Origin: Neocallimastix lanati (nom. inval.)
Lineage: Eukaryota > Neocallimastigomycota > Neocallimastigomycetes > Neocallimastigales > Neocallimastigaceae
Direction: 5' to 3'
Assembly: GCA_016946835.1 (NCBI GenBank)
Contig: JACVTC010000018.1
Location: 839,501 to 903,500, forward strand
Length of the DNA stretch: 64,000 nucleotides
Shown: positions 54,290 through 64,000 of the stretch, in pieces
Position numbering within the stretch: the stretch's first letter is position 1
How the letters are laid out: the number at the start of each line of letters is the position of its first letter
Notes under the pieces: generated by a model
Databases searched by the model: none
What the model was told of the DNA's origin: nothing
What the model saw: only the letters and a program-made list of their open reading frames with translations
Position numbers and translations under genes: made by a program

Positions 54290-54542
54290 AACTTCACTAG
54301 TTGACTATTATTTTTATTTTTATTTTCTATTATTTTCAATTTAGTTAATCTAGTTGACAATCATTTTATAGTTAATTATTTACAACTTAGATAAACTAAT
54401 CAACAATTATTTTATTTTTATTGTTAATCAACCTAGCTAGTTGACAGTTATTTTTATTTTATTATCAATTATTCACAACTTAGCTAGTTGACATTTATTT
54501 TTTATTTTCAATAATTCTCAACTTAGACTAGTTGACTATTAT
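54290..54542 (-). repeat. Tandem hairpin array in the leader of element D
   Basis: About six units spaced about 50 bp, each with CAACTTAG...CTAGTTGAC on the + strand. The best has TCAACT...AGTTGA arms (54517-54536). It lies about 320-570 bases inside the 5' LTR, the same place as the arrays of Copia-2 and Copia-E, but with different stem sequence. Confidence 0.65.
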
Positions 54543-54831
54543 TTTATTTTAATATTTTCTTTTTATCTAATTATATGTATATGTATTTATATCATTTTTT
54601 TATTTTTAGACAATTAATAATAACTATGACCTATTACAATAAGCATTTTATTTTAAATTTTATATCCTTAACATTCTCACAATCGTTCGGTAATATTTTC
54701 TTATCGATATTGTTTATTACGTTTTGTTTCTATAATAAATTTTATAAAAATAATAAAAATATATTTTTATTAGTTTGATTATAAATGATAAAATGATTTT
54801 ATATTTTATATATTTCAACTTAGCTTTATTG

Positions 54832-54863
54832 ATAGCTCAACTGAAGAGTTGAGACTCTTAATC
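54832..54863 (-). promoter_or_regulatory. Primer binding site of element D, tRNA-Lys(CUU) type
   Basis: On the + strand ATAGCTCAACTGAAGAG then TTGAGACTCTTAATC immediately precedes the LTR. This is a close match to D arm plus anticodon arm of tRNA-Lys(CUU). Confidence 0.78.
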
Positions 54864-55073
54864 TGTGAAAAGTATAAATCTCTTTTTTTATTATATAAAG
54901 AATAAATAATAGTATATATACATAATTTTATACTTTTTTATGGTATTTATAGTAAACATAATATGTGGCTTTTTGTTACTATTGGTCACATATCTTACAC
55001 TAATATATTAATTTATATAACATTTCTCCTTTAATTAATATAACTATAAATCTTTATATTTTTGTTTCTAACA
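54864..55073 (-). repeat. 5' LTR of element D (210 bp)
   Basis: Same sequence as 51025-51233 with about nine differences; flanked outside by the TTTAT duplication. Confidence 0.9.
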
Positions 55074-56230
55074 TTTATTAATATATATTTTATTTATTTT
55101 ATAAATTATTTTAAATACATCTTTTAATTTTATTATTTAAATTATTATTTTAATTATTTAATTTTATTATTAATATTTAGTTTTTGATTAGATGAGTAAA
55201 AACTATATAAAAACCTGATTATTAAAATAAATAAAATTAAGAACTATTTAATTAATTTAGTAGATTATAAATTTTAAAATGTGTTTACATGTTATAAATA
55301 TTTACAATTAATAATATTTAAAAATTATTATTTCTGTTTATTGTTTATTTTACTTTTATTATTATTAAAATATTATTTTATATATTTTTATTTTTATTAA
55401 TTTATAAATTGTTTATTATTAACTTTATAAAATTTATACCGTGATATTAATTATTTTGTTTTTAATTTATTATGAAATATATATTTATAAATTTCATTAT
55501 TTATCACACAATGTAATAATTCTATTAAGAACTAACTCAAAACAGAATTATTAACTACAACTTAACGACTAATTCATTAAGTTGTAAAAAATAAAATAAA
55601 ATAAAATTTATACCTATAGAGTTTATTATAAAATTAATTATAATAATAATACGAAAACATAAAAGAAGATATATTAGTTTAAATCTATTTTTTAAAATAT
55701 GTTTTTAGAATAGAATTCTTTTATTAATTTATTAAAGTTAAAAATATAAATTGTTATTATTATAACCATGTTTTTTATAATAATAACTCTTGATTTCTTA
55801 AAGTGAACTCAAGAGCCATATTTATATTTTTTTATGAAATTAAGGTTAAATAAAAAAAAGGTTTTCTAATCTTAACAAATCTCTTATCTAGAAAAAGACT
55901 AGAAGAAAAAACTAAATAAGTTTCGATCAATATTCTATTCATATTGATCATCGTATATTATAAGTAAAACCAAATATATTATAATATTTGGAAAAAACCT
56001 TAAAATACCGATTTTCTATTTTTTAATTTAGATTATCAAATAAAAGAAAAAATAAATAATAACCGAATCTGATCTAAATTAATCTAATTTTCTAAATTAA
56101 TCTAATTTTCTAAATATCATTAAAATCTAATCTAAGCTTATAAATATAAAACTATCTTTTAAACTAAAATATAAAATTATACAAATATAGAAACTTATTA
56201 ATTATTCCTTTAAATTTGCAATGTAAAAAT
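55074..56230 (-). repeat. AT-rich region with a minus-strand gypsy type I LTR
   Basis: 55780-56060 is the type I promoter block on the minus strand: ATTTGGTTTTACTT-like block, GTTTTTTCTTCTAGTC, TATA box and hairpin 55787-55815 (CTCTTGA...TCAAGAG). LTR ends were not found. The rest is AT-rich without genes. Confidence 0.55.
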
Positions 56231-56520
56231 TGTTAATAAACACACAATTAAGAGACACACAATATTAAGATAATATTATAATTATGTTTAAGTAAAGAGG
56301 TTTTATATTCTTTATTATATATTAATATTTATTATTATAAATATATATAATAAAGTATGTATGATCGTATATATATATTAAGGTTTTTTATTGTTAAAGA
56401 GAAAAAAAAAAAAAATTAGGATTATTATTTAAGCACGTTTTATAGTATTTCGAGTATTTTGCATTTGTAAAATATAGGATAATCATAGATTAAATTTTAT
56501 ATTAATATATATTTTTAACA
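56231..56520 (-). repeat. Solo LTR of the Copia-2 family (290 bp)
   Basis: From TGTTAATAAACACACAATT to ATATTTTTAACA, very similar to 9157-9444 and 15769-16052. No primer site or polypurine tract is next to it, and the flanking 5-mers (AAAAT and ATATT) do not match. Confidence 0.85.
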
Positions 56521-56966
56521 ATATTATAAAGTTCGTGAAATACGGGACTTTTATGTTCTATATTTTAGTTATAATAATTTAATAATTTAATAATTTAATA
56601 ATTTAAAATACATTTTAAACATAAACTATAAGAATATAATATTAATATTTAAATAATAAATATACATTATATACATAATAATTTATTATATAATATAAAA
56701 TAAGATTATTTAAGTTATATTATAGTTAAATATAAGAATATTATATATTATTATATTAGAATATAATAATATATAAATATAAAATAAATATATAATTTAA
56801 TATATATTATAAAATTATAAAATAAATATATAATTAAATATATTATAAAATAATATACAATTTAATATATATTATAATAATGAGGTATTTTGAAAAATTT
56901 TATTTCTCAAAATTTTAATAAATAGATAAATAAATAATAAAATAAATAAGTAATAAATTTATTGTA
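56521..56966. other. AT-rich stretch before Copia-G
   Basis: Simple AT-rich sequence with repeated ATATAATT-like words; no gene seen. Confidence 0.5.
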
Positions 56967-56971
56967 ATATT

Positions 56972-57286
56972 GTTAGAAGAAAAAGAATCATCTATTTATT
57001 CAATATAATTTATTTTATCAGTAATAATTAATAATTTAGAAATTAATAGAATTATAATATTGTTATTGTAATTTGTATATTAGTAATAGGATTGATCACA
57101 TGTTATATTGACATGTGTTTTAACATAATTCGCTATTTGTTTAGTTACGCCACATTTGTAAAAAGTATAAATATACGAAAATTTTTCATTAAATTTATAT
57201 TTCTTGTAATTACCTTATTATATAATTAATATATAATAAATAAAATTTAATAATAAAACTTAAATAAAATATTTCAATTTATAATA
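56972..57286 (+). repeat. 5' LTR of Copia-G (315 bp)
   Basis: It begins TGTTAGAAGAAAAAGAATC and ends TTTATAATA directly against the primer site; TATA-like GTATAAATATACG near 57167. The 3' end is TA, not the usual CA, as fixed by the target duplication. Confidence 0.9.
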
Positions 57287-57312
57287 GATTAAGAGTCTCA
57301 ATACTCTAAGAA
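57287..57312 (+). promoter_or_regulatory. Primer binding site of Copia-G, tRNA-Lys(CUU) type
   Basis: GATTAAGAGTCTCAATACTC then TAAGAA; its reverse complement contains TTAGAGTATTGAGAC and CTCTTAATC, matching tRNA-Lys(CUU) from the D-stem 3' side through the anticodon loop. Confidence 0.78.
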
Positions 57313-57411
57313 AAAACAATAGAAATTAAACTCCAACCAGATGAACGCCTTAACAAGACCAATTTTGAAGAATGGAAGTTCCTCATTGACAATGTTCTTA
57401 AGTCGAAGAAA

Positions 57412-58263
57412 ATGTTAAAATACACCGAAACCGACTTAATAGGCAACCTCAAAGAAAACCTTAAGGAATTAAAAACAAATAATTTGAGTAATGAATCAAC
57501 CAAGAAACAAGCCGAAAAACTTGAAAAACAAATTGAAGACGCCGAGGCCTGTGATGCGCTTGCAAGTACGATACTGATCACCAATGTATCTAAAGAAATT
57601 CTGGAATACATTAAGAATCTGAAATCAGCATTTGAAATCATGCAGAAATTAAAATCATTATATGGCAACGAAAAATCTGCCGATATTCAATACTGGATGA
57701 AGAAGATGTACTCTTTAAGAGCCAAGAATCTTATGGAATGTAAGGATGTAATAAACCAAATTAATGAAATATTTGATATTATGGAAAGAAATAAAGCAAA
57801 TCTTGGAGTTTGGGAGAAGATTAGAATCCTTTACTTTTCGTTTCCAAAAAGTTTAAAAGATCAAATCCATACAGACGGTACCGAAACTGTTGAAAATTTC
57901 TTAACGGAAGTCAAAAACAAAATAAATTTTCAAATCTACCTTCATAGCACTGTTGATTACAACAAGAATATTGATATAAAAGAAGACCCCATGGAACTAG
58001 ACTCCATTGATAATCAAGGACAAAAAGAAATCTCTTATCTCTCAAAAGAAAACTATCGATCAACAAAAAGTAAGTATTGTCACATATGCAATAAGCCAGG
58101 TCATACTACTAGTGAATGCAGTCATAATAATCTTACAAATAGATATAAAAACAATAATACAAACAAAAATTCACAAAAATTCAAGAATGACAGCAGAAGA
58201 GGAAAACATAGCAAGAGTTTTCATAACAGAAACAATAAGAATAGCAAATACATTTCAATGTAG
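57412..58263 (+). CDS. gag: Copia-G Gag
   Basis: 283 residues from the first ATG; the same frame reads back to about 57305 with Gag-like sequence (QPDERLNKTNFEEWKFLIDN). The UBN2/retrotran_gag_2-like core shows LASTILITNVSKEILEYI, AFEIMQKLKSLYGNEKSADI and WEKIRILYFSFPKSLKDQI. The zinc knuckle CHICNKPGHTTSEC lies near residues 223-236, followed by a basic Asn-rich tail. Gag packages the element RNA. Confidence 0.88.
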   Translation: MLKYTETDLIGNLKENLKELKTNNLSNESTKKQAEKLEKQIEDAEACDALASTILITNVSKEILEYIKNLKSAFEIMQKLKSLYGNEKSADIQYWMKKMYSLRAKNLMECKDVINQINEIFDIMERNKANLGVWEKIRILYFSFPKSLKDQIHTDGTETVENFLTEVKNKINFQIYLHSTVDYNKNIDIKEDPMELDSIDNQGQKEISYLSKENYRSTKSKYCHICNKPGHTTSECSHNNLTNRYKNNNTNKNSQKFKNDSRRGKHSKSFHNRNNKNSKYISM

Positions 58264-58316
58264 AATATGAAGAACCAAAATCAGAAGAAGAATTATCGTT
58301 CGAAGATTTAAAGGCC

Positions 58317-59765
58317 ATGTATGGAAAGAATATGGATTCAATTGAAAAAATGGATGAAAATCAAAATATTGAAAGAATAAATACAGAACCATGTGAACCA
58401 TCAATTTCTAATATTACAAATCAGTCTAATAATTATGTAGTTTGGATTTTTGATACTGGTGCCTCTGAACACATTACCAATGATAAATCGATCCTAATAA
58501 ACTTTAGAAAAGAAAACATTAATTTGAAATGTGCGAATGATTTTTTATGTAAATTTGAAGGTGTAGGGACATATGAAGAAACCATCAATGGTATTTCTGT
58601 AAGACTTGAAAATGTATTATACTCAAAGCAAGTCAATAAAAACCTCTTAAGTGGAATAAATTTAACTAAAAATGGAATGAAATGTATACTTAGATCCAGA
58701 AATGACAAAGTTTACTTAACCTTGAAAACGAAGAAAAGGCAAAACGAAACCGTAAATTTAGGAACTTATGAAGCAAATAAAAATAATATAATTCGTATTC
58801 CAACAATTAATAAAATTAACAATACATCCAACGTTAATAATATTTCAAATATTGAAGATGAAGAAATCAACAACCAAAGTAAAATGCTCTGGCATAGAAG
58901 ACTGGATCATTTTTACCAAGACAATATTAATAAATATCTTAATATCCACAATGTTAAACCGGTAAATTGTCTCGATTGCAAAATCTCCAAGTTGAATAGA
59001 AAACCACACAACAAAGAAACACCTAAAGCCTCCATAATATTAGAAGTCATTCATTCAGACTTAGTTGGACCTCTTCCAAAATCCATTACTGGTAAAACGT
59101 ATATCCTTACATTTATTGATGAATTTTCAAGAAAAAGCTGGTTGTTTCTAATTGAAAATAAATCCGAGGTCCCAAGAATAGTTAAAAATTTTTTTATCTA
59201 CTTAAATAACCAATTCAATTTTAAAATTAGAAAATTTCATACTGACCAAGGAACAGAATATAATAACAAAAAAATCATAAAATTCTGCGAAGACAACGGT
59301 ATTATTAAATCATACTCTCCTCCTTATAACCCAGAGAACAATGGTAAAGCCGAAAGATTCAACTACACTATAGTAAATTGTGCAAAGACTCCATTACATT
59401 GGAGTAACTTGGATACTAAATTTTGGGATTACGCCATAAAATATGCAAATATACTATACAATATTACACCACGTAAAGGAAATGGAAATAAAATACCAAA
59501 CGAATTATTTTACCATAAAAAGGTTGATTTAAAATACATTAAAGTATTTGGATGCGTCGCTTATTATAAAAACTTTGCTAAAAACAAATCAAAATTTCAA
59601 AGTAATGCTTCCAAAGGTATATTTCTAGGACTTAATATCGAATCAAATTGTTACATAATTATGGATTCTAAAGAACTCAATATCCATCTTGTAAGAGAAG
59701 CCGTATTTGATGAGTCTACTCCCGGAACAATAATTTCTAATAATAGTTTTCAAAATTACCTATAA
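58317..59765 (+). CDS. pol: Copia-G protease and integrase
   Basis: 482 residues. Protease signature WIFDTGASEHITND near 43-56. Pre-integrase finger LWHRRLDHFYQDNI ... NCLDCKISK near 190-225. Integrase core: VIHSDLVGPLP, FHTDQGTEYNNK and NPENNGKAERFN, supplying D, D and E, then VFGCVAYYKNFAKN and GIFLGLNIES. The normal copia order. Confidence 0.9.
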   Translation: MYGKNMDSIEKMDENQNIERINTEPCEPSISNITNQSNNYVVWIFDTGASEHITNDKSILINFRKENINLKCANDFLCKFEGVGTYEETINGISVRLENVLYSKQVNKNLLSGINLTKNGMKCILRSRNDKVYLTLKTKKRQNETVNLGTYEANKNNIIRIPTINKINNTSNVNNISNIEDEEINNQSKMLWHRRLDHFYQDNINKYLNIHNVKPVNCLDCKISKLNRKPHNKETPKASIILEVIHSDLVGPLPKSITGKTYILTFIDEFSRKSWLFLIENKSEVPRIVKNFFIYLNNQFNFKIRKFHTDQGTEYNNKKIIKFCEDNGIIKSYSPPYNPENNGKAERFNYTIVNCAKTPLHWSNLDTKFWDYAIKYANILYNITPRKGNGNKIPNELFYHKKVDLKYIKVFGCVAYYKNFAKNKSKFQSNASKGIFLGLNIESNCYIIMDSKELNIHLVREAVFDESTPGTIISNNSFQNYL

Positions 59766-60490
<725 letters not shown>

Positions 60491-61732
60491 TTGAAATGGA
60501 AAGAGGCTATGGCTCAAGAACTTAAAAACCTATACGACAATGATACAATGTCATTTATTAAATATCTTCCCACCGGTATTTCTCCCGTATCTACGAAATG
60601 GGTATATACTGTTAAAAGAGATGCATATGGAAACATTGTAAAGTACAAAGCTCGCCTTGTAGCCAGAGGTTTCACTCAGAAAAAAGGCATTGACTACGAA
60701 TTAACTTATTCACCTACCTTGAACATTGACTGCCTTAAATTACTTTTATCATTAGCTTCCAAGTTTAAATGGAATATTATGCAACTGAATATAAAAGCTG
60801 CATATTTAAATGCTCCTCTTGATAAAAATATTTATGTTAATATTCCTCCAGGTGATGTCAATTTTGGTAAAGGATACTGGCTACTTCATAAAGCCCTATA
60901 CGGCCTTAAACAATGGAATATTGTTTTTACTAATTTCCTTAAAAATAACAATTTTTCTCAGTTAATTTCTGAACCTTGTATTTTTAAGAAAATGGTGGGA
61001 GGTAAAGTCGTATGTATAATTGGTATTTACGATGATGACTTGTTAATTACTGGAAAAAATGAACAAATTAATGACATAATAAATAAAATAAAAAAGAAAT
61101 TTAAAATATCCAAATGTAATCATGCTTACTTTTTACTTGGAATAAAGATTGAATCAGATAATCATAAATACTCTATATCACAAGAACAATTAATAGAAGA
61201 CATTTTACAAAAATTTAATATTAAAAATACAAGAAAAGTTAAAACACCTTGTACTGGAGAAGACAAGAATTTAAAAGAAGACAAACCCTTCGATAAAACA
61301 ACATATAAAAGTACTATTGGTGCTTTAATCTACTTAGGAAGATGCACAAGACCAGACATTTCATTTTCTGTAGGAAAGGCTTCCAGAAATTCTGAAAATC
61401 CAAAATATTCAGACTGGAAAAAGGTAATGAATATTTTAAAATATTTAAAATATACTAAAAATTTTAAGATTACATACAAAGGACAGGGGGAAATCGTAGC
61501 TTACACCGATTCTGACTTTGGTGGAGATCCAAATGATAGAAAGTCAACTTCGGGATACATAGTACTAATAAATAATGATCCAATTTGCTGGCAATCCAAA
61601 AAGCAGTCAGTAGTTGCCACATCCACTTGTGAAGCTGAATATATTGCAATGGCCGAATGTACAAAGAAAGTTTTATATATTAGAAATATTCTCTATGAGT
61701 TATTCAATTTTAAAAACCCTCTAAAAGTATAA
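60491..61732 (+). CDS. pol: Copia-G reverse transcriptase and RNase H
   Basis: 413 residues. RT: WKEAMAQELKNLYDNDTMSF, RLVARGFTQKKGIDYELTYS, IKAAYLNAPLDKNIYV, HKALYGLKQWN and active-site YDDDLLITG (the usual motif is YVDD). RNase H: GALIYLGRCTRPDISFSVG, YTDSDFGGDPNDRKSTSGY and TSTCEAEYIAMAECTKK; the rest of the domain continues to about 61940 (LKHIEIKYYF, KMLADYLTKDI). Confidence 0.9.
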   Translation: MKWKEAMAQELKNLYDNDTMSFIKYLPTGISPVSTKWVYTVKRDAYGNIVKYKARLVARGFTQKKGIDYELTYSPTLNIDCLKLLLSLASKFKWNIMQLNIKAAYLNAPLDKNIYVNIPPGDVNFGKGYWLLHKALYGLKQWNIVFTNFLKNNNFSQLISEPCIFKKMVGGKVVCIIGIYDDDLLITGKNEQINDIINKIKKKFKISKCNHAYFLLGIKIESDNHKYSISQEQLIEDILQKFNIKNTRKVKTPCTGEDKNLKEDKPFDKTTYKSTIGALIYLGRCTRPDISFSVGKASRNSENPKYSDWKKVMNILKYLKYTKNFKITYKGQGEIVAYTDSDFGGDPNDRKSTSGYIVLINNDPICWQSKKQSVVATSTCEAEYIAMAECTKKVLYIRNILYELFNFKNPLKV

Positions 61733-61972
61733 ACAGATAATATTGCAAGCAAAACAATAATCGAAAATGGGGAACTCAATAATAAATTAAAACATATAGA
61801 AATAAAATATTATTTTAATAAAGACAACATTCAAAATAATAAAATAACCCTCGAATATATCAATACAGAAAAAATGCTAGCTGATTATTTAACCAAAGAT
61901 ATAAATGGACCAAAAATGAAAATATTTACAGACCAAATTTTTGACAAGCAAACATTCTGGTCTGAGGGGGAA

Positions 61973-62288
61973 TGTTAGAAGAAAAAGAATCATCTATTTA
62001 TTCAATATAATTTATTTTATTAGTAATAATTAATAATTTAGAAATTAATAGAATTATAATATTGTTATTGTAATTTATGTATTAGTAATAGGATTGATCA
62101 CATGTTATATTGACATGTGTTTTAACATAATTCGCTATTTGTTTAGTTACGCCACATTTGTAAAAAGTATAAATATACGAAAATTTTTCATAAAATTTAT
62201 GTTTCTTGTAATTACCTTATTATATAATTAATATATAATAAATAAAATTTAATAATAAAACTTAAATAAAATATTTCAATTTATAATA
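61973..62288 (+). repeat. 3' LTR of Copia-G (316 bp)
   Basis: It follows the polypurine tract GAGGGGGAA, matches 56972-57286 with about five differences and ends TTTATAATA before the AATAT duplication. Confidence 0.9.
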
Positions 62289-62293
62289 AATAT

Positions 62294-62829
62294 ATTAATA
62301 AATAAAAAATTTATAAATTATAAAAATTATAAAAAATTTTTTTTATTTTATTATATTTTTATTTATTTAATAAAAAAATTAGTTAATAATTTTAGAATTA
62401 TTTTTCTTTTCATAGATTATTAAATCAATAAATAATAATAATAATTAAAAAATAATAAAATTTAATAATAATAATAAAATTATTAAAATTTATTATCATT
62501 ATAAATATAATTATTTAATTTATTAATTGAAAAATAATACTTTTAAATATTTAAATATTAAATATTAAAAAAATGAAATAATTTTAAAAAGGATTTTTAT
62601 TAAACTCTATATTAAAAAATATCAATATAAAATAAAAAATTAGTTCAACTTTATATAAAATTTATGTAATTAAATATATTTAATAAGATTGAAATAATTG
62701 AAAATTAATTAAAAATATTTAACAAAATAGAAGAACTAAAAATAGATATTAGTGAAACTAATATAGGAAAAGAGTAAATAATTATTAATAAAAAATTTAA
62801 ATATTATTATTAATATACTAAAAAGAATA
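62294..62829. other. AT-rich stretch without recognisable genes
   Basis: Only A/T runs and short AAT-type repeats between Copia-G and the MULE pseudogene. Confidence 0.5.
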
Positions 62830-64000
62830 AATCAAAGGTATATAGGTGTACCGAATATAAACTTTAAATAAATGTAAATATTAAATTATTTTAAATTATG
62901 AAAAAGAAATATTAAAATACGATGGTCTTCATAATCATTTCAAACAAGAATTTATATTAATATAATATAAAATTAAAAACGAAATTAAAAAAAGTTCAAT
63001 TCAGTTCGATATAAGACTAAAAAGAGTATTTAATCAAATTTCACAAGACATTGGTATTATATGTCTTGAATTTAAATTTATAAAATCACAAATAGTAAGA
63101 AATATAAATAAACAACTTCCTCCCAATATATCAAGTTTTGAGGAAATTCCAGAAAAATATTATTTATATACTACAAAACAGAATGAAAATTTTATGATAT
63201 TCAAAAATTAAAATGTCGTAATTTTTCAGTCTCCATTTCAAACATTTTTAATTAAAAAATATTGTAATAATCTTTTTATAGATGGCATTTTCTATGTAAC
63301 TACTGATTTCAGTTATCAAGTTTTCCTTACAGGAAATTTTTTTCTGGAATTAAATGAATTTTACACCACTTCTTTTTCTATATCAAGAAATAAAAAGCAA
63401 GAAACCTATAAAAAGTAATTGTAATATTACAAAAGACTGTGGGTTTGCTCCAAAAAATTTTCATGGTAATTTTGAAGGAGTTATATCAATGCAGCAATAA
63501 TTGTATTGCCAGATATGAATATTAAATATTGTATTTGGCATTACAAACAATCATTAGGACATCATAAAAATAAAATATACTATAATGAAGTAAATCATAA
63601 CAGAGATTTTTATGTTTATTATAACGGTAAATTAAATTTACTTTTTATGAATCCAAATTATATTTTAGATATTTTTCATAAAATTAAAAATTATACATTG
63701 AAAATAACTACAATCAATTTTTAATATTTTTGGAATAATTTAAAAAAATATATTTAATTCTTTATGATATTGAAAATTGGAATTACTTTAATAATATTGA
63801 ACATATAACAAATAATGCTTCTGAATCCTTTAATAATTATTTAAGTGGCTTATTTTCAAAAAAACCAACTTATTTTATATTAATATATACATTAAATAAT
63901 GATATATCTTTATATCCAAATAACTATGAAAGAAGAATGCTTGGCGTATGGAACAAACAAAAGAGAAAAACATTAAGAAAAATTAATAAAATCAAAAAAA
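62830..64000 (+). pseudogene. MULE transposase with FLYWCH-like finger, decayed, runs off the window
   Basis: The + strand in changing frames reads ILKYDGLHNHFKQE (end of a FLYWCH/WRKY-like zinc finger with its HNH), then IQFDIRLKRVFNQISQDIG, LPPNISSFEEIPEKYYLYTT, FKN followed by a stop, VVIFQSPFQTFLIKKYC and NNLFIDGIFYVTTDFSYQVF. LFIDGTF-like DDE-first-Asp sequence is the MULE transposase hallmark. Later pieces are KDCGFAPKNFHGNFEGV, MNIKYCIWHYKQSLGHHKNK (63515-63574) and, near 63790-64000, YFNNIEHITNNASESFNNYL and ERRMLGVWNKQKRK. At least two stops and several frame changes lie between them, so it is dead. Terminal inverted repeats were not seen; the left one might be in 62294-62829. Confidence 0.75.
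63506..63724 (+). pseudogene. Readable piece of the MULE transposase
   Basis: 72 residues, MPDMNIKYCIWHYKQSLGHH then KNKIYYNEVNHNRDFYVYYN and LNLLFMNPNYILDIFHKIKN. CxxH around CIWHY is the conserved Cys/His motif following the second catalytic Asp region in MULE transposases. It is the longest intact block of the decayed gene. Confidence 0.6.

Larger units (their letters stand above)
51025..55073 (-). mobile_element. LTR element D: complete-ended, non-autonomous, carries host gene pieces
   Basis: LTRs 51025-51233 and 54864-55073, each about 210 bp with about nine differences by eye. The target duplication TTTAT is perfect (51020-51024 and 55074-55078). Polypurine tract GATTTGAGGGGGAA at 51234-51247 (minus), primer site at 54832-54863. 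The inside has no gag-pol. In sense order it holds a hairpin leader array, a glycosyltransferase piece (53240-52370) and an unidentified helical-protein piece (52256-51545), all in the element's sense direction. It must have been moved by another element's enzymes. Its sister is element C. Confidence 0.85.

Noticed and set aside
53894-54778. Short hydrophobic frames on the + strand within element D
   Set aside because: They are AT-rich noise, antisense to the element, with no homology signal.

Overview
The window is a very AT-rich eukaryotic region, well over 80% A+T by eye, packed with LTR retrotransposons and with only a few host genes. Three things make an anaerobic gut fungus (Neocallimastigomycota) the most likely source: a secreted Cys-rich protein with a C-terminal membrane segment, a MULE/FLYWCH-type transposase, and Ty1/copia plus Ty3/gypsy elements (one with a chromodomain) with long Asn- and Lys-coding runs. 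This is an inference; another AT-rich eukaryote cannot be excluded from sequence alone.

Layout. 1-917 (-): a host glycosyltransferase-like gene that runs off the left edge. 2251-7172 (-): Copia-A, cut off at its 5' side. 7173-17341 (-): LTR element C, which carries host-derived sequence and contains the nested Copia-2 (9157-16052). 17809-22765 (-): gypsy LTRs and Gypsy-1. 22770-26287 (+): Copia-B, an inverted near-copy of Copia-A, joined head to head with Gypsy-1. 26288-31690: a gypsy LTR tail, a 47-bp hairpin repeat, a PI-PLC fragment, a Cys-rich membrane protein gene and the 3' end of an LTR element (F). 31985-35891: a gypsy protease fossil and three type I gypsy LTRs in a row, one with a type II solo LTR inside it. 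36698-42800: a 1-kb dispersed repeat and the chromovirus Gypsy-2. 42889-48949 (+): Copia-E. 48950-50934: gypsy LTR and the second copy of the 1-kb repeat. 51025-55073 (-): element D, an intact-ended non-autonomous sister of C. 55700-56520: solo LTRs. 56972-62288 (+): Copia-G, the youngest-looking copia. 62830-64000 (+): a decayed MULE transposase.

Main signals beyond ordinary annotation. (1) Elements C and D have LTRs, primer site and polypurine tract but carry decayed pieces of host genes instead of gag-pol, including a paralogue of the glycosyltransferase at 1-917. (2) Several different copia-type elements carry, a few hundred bases inside the 5' LTR, a tandem array of short hairpins; stem sequences differ between elements, and in Copia-2 one stem shows paired, compensating changes. 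(3) All copia-type elements with a visible primer site match the 5' half of tRNA-Lys(CUU), and the match extends into the D arm. (4) The gypsy type I LTRs carry a hairpin just downstream of the TATA box, again with a compensating change. All LTR elements are treated here as fossils.
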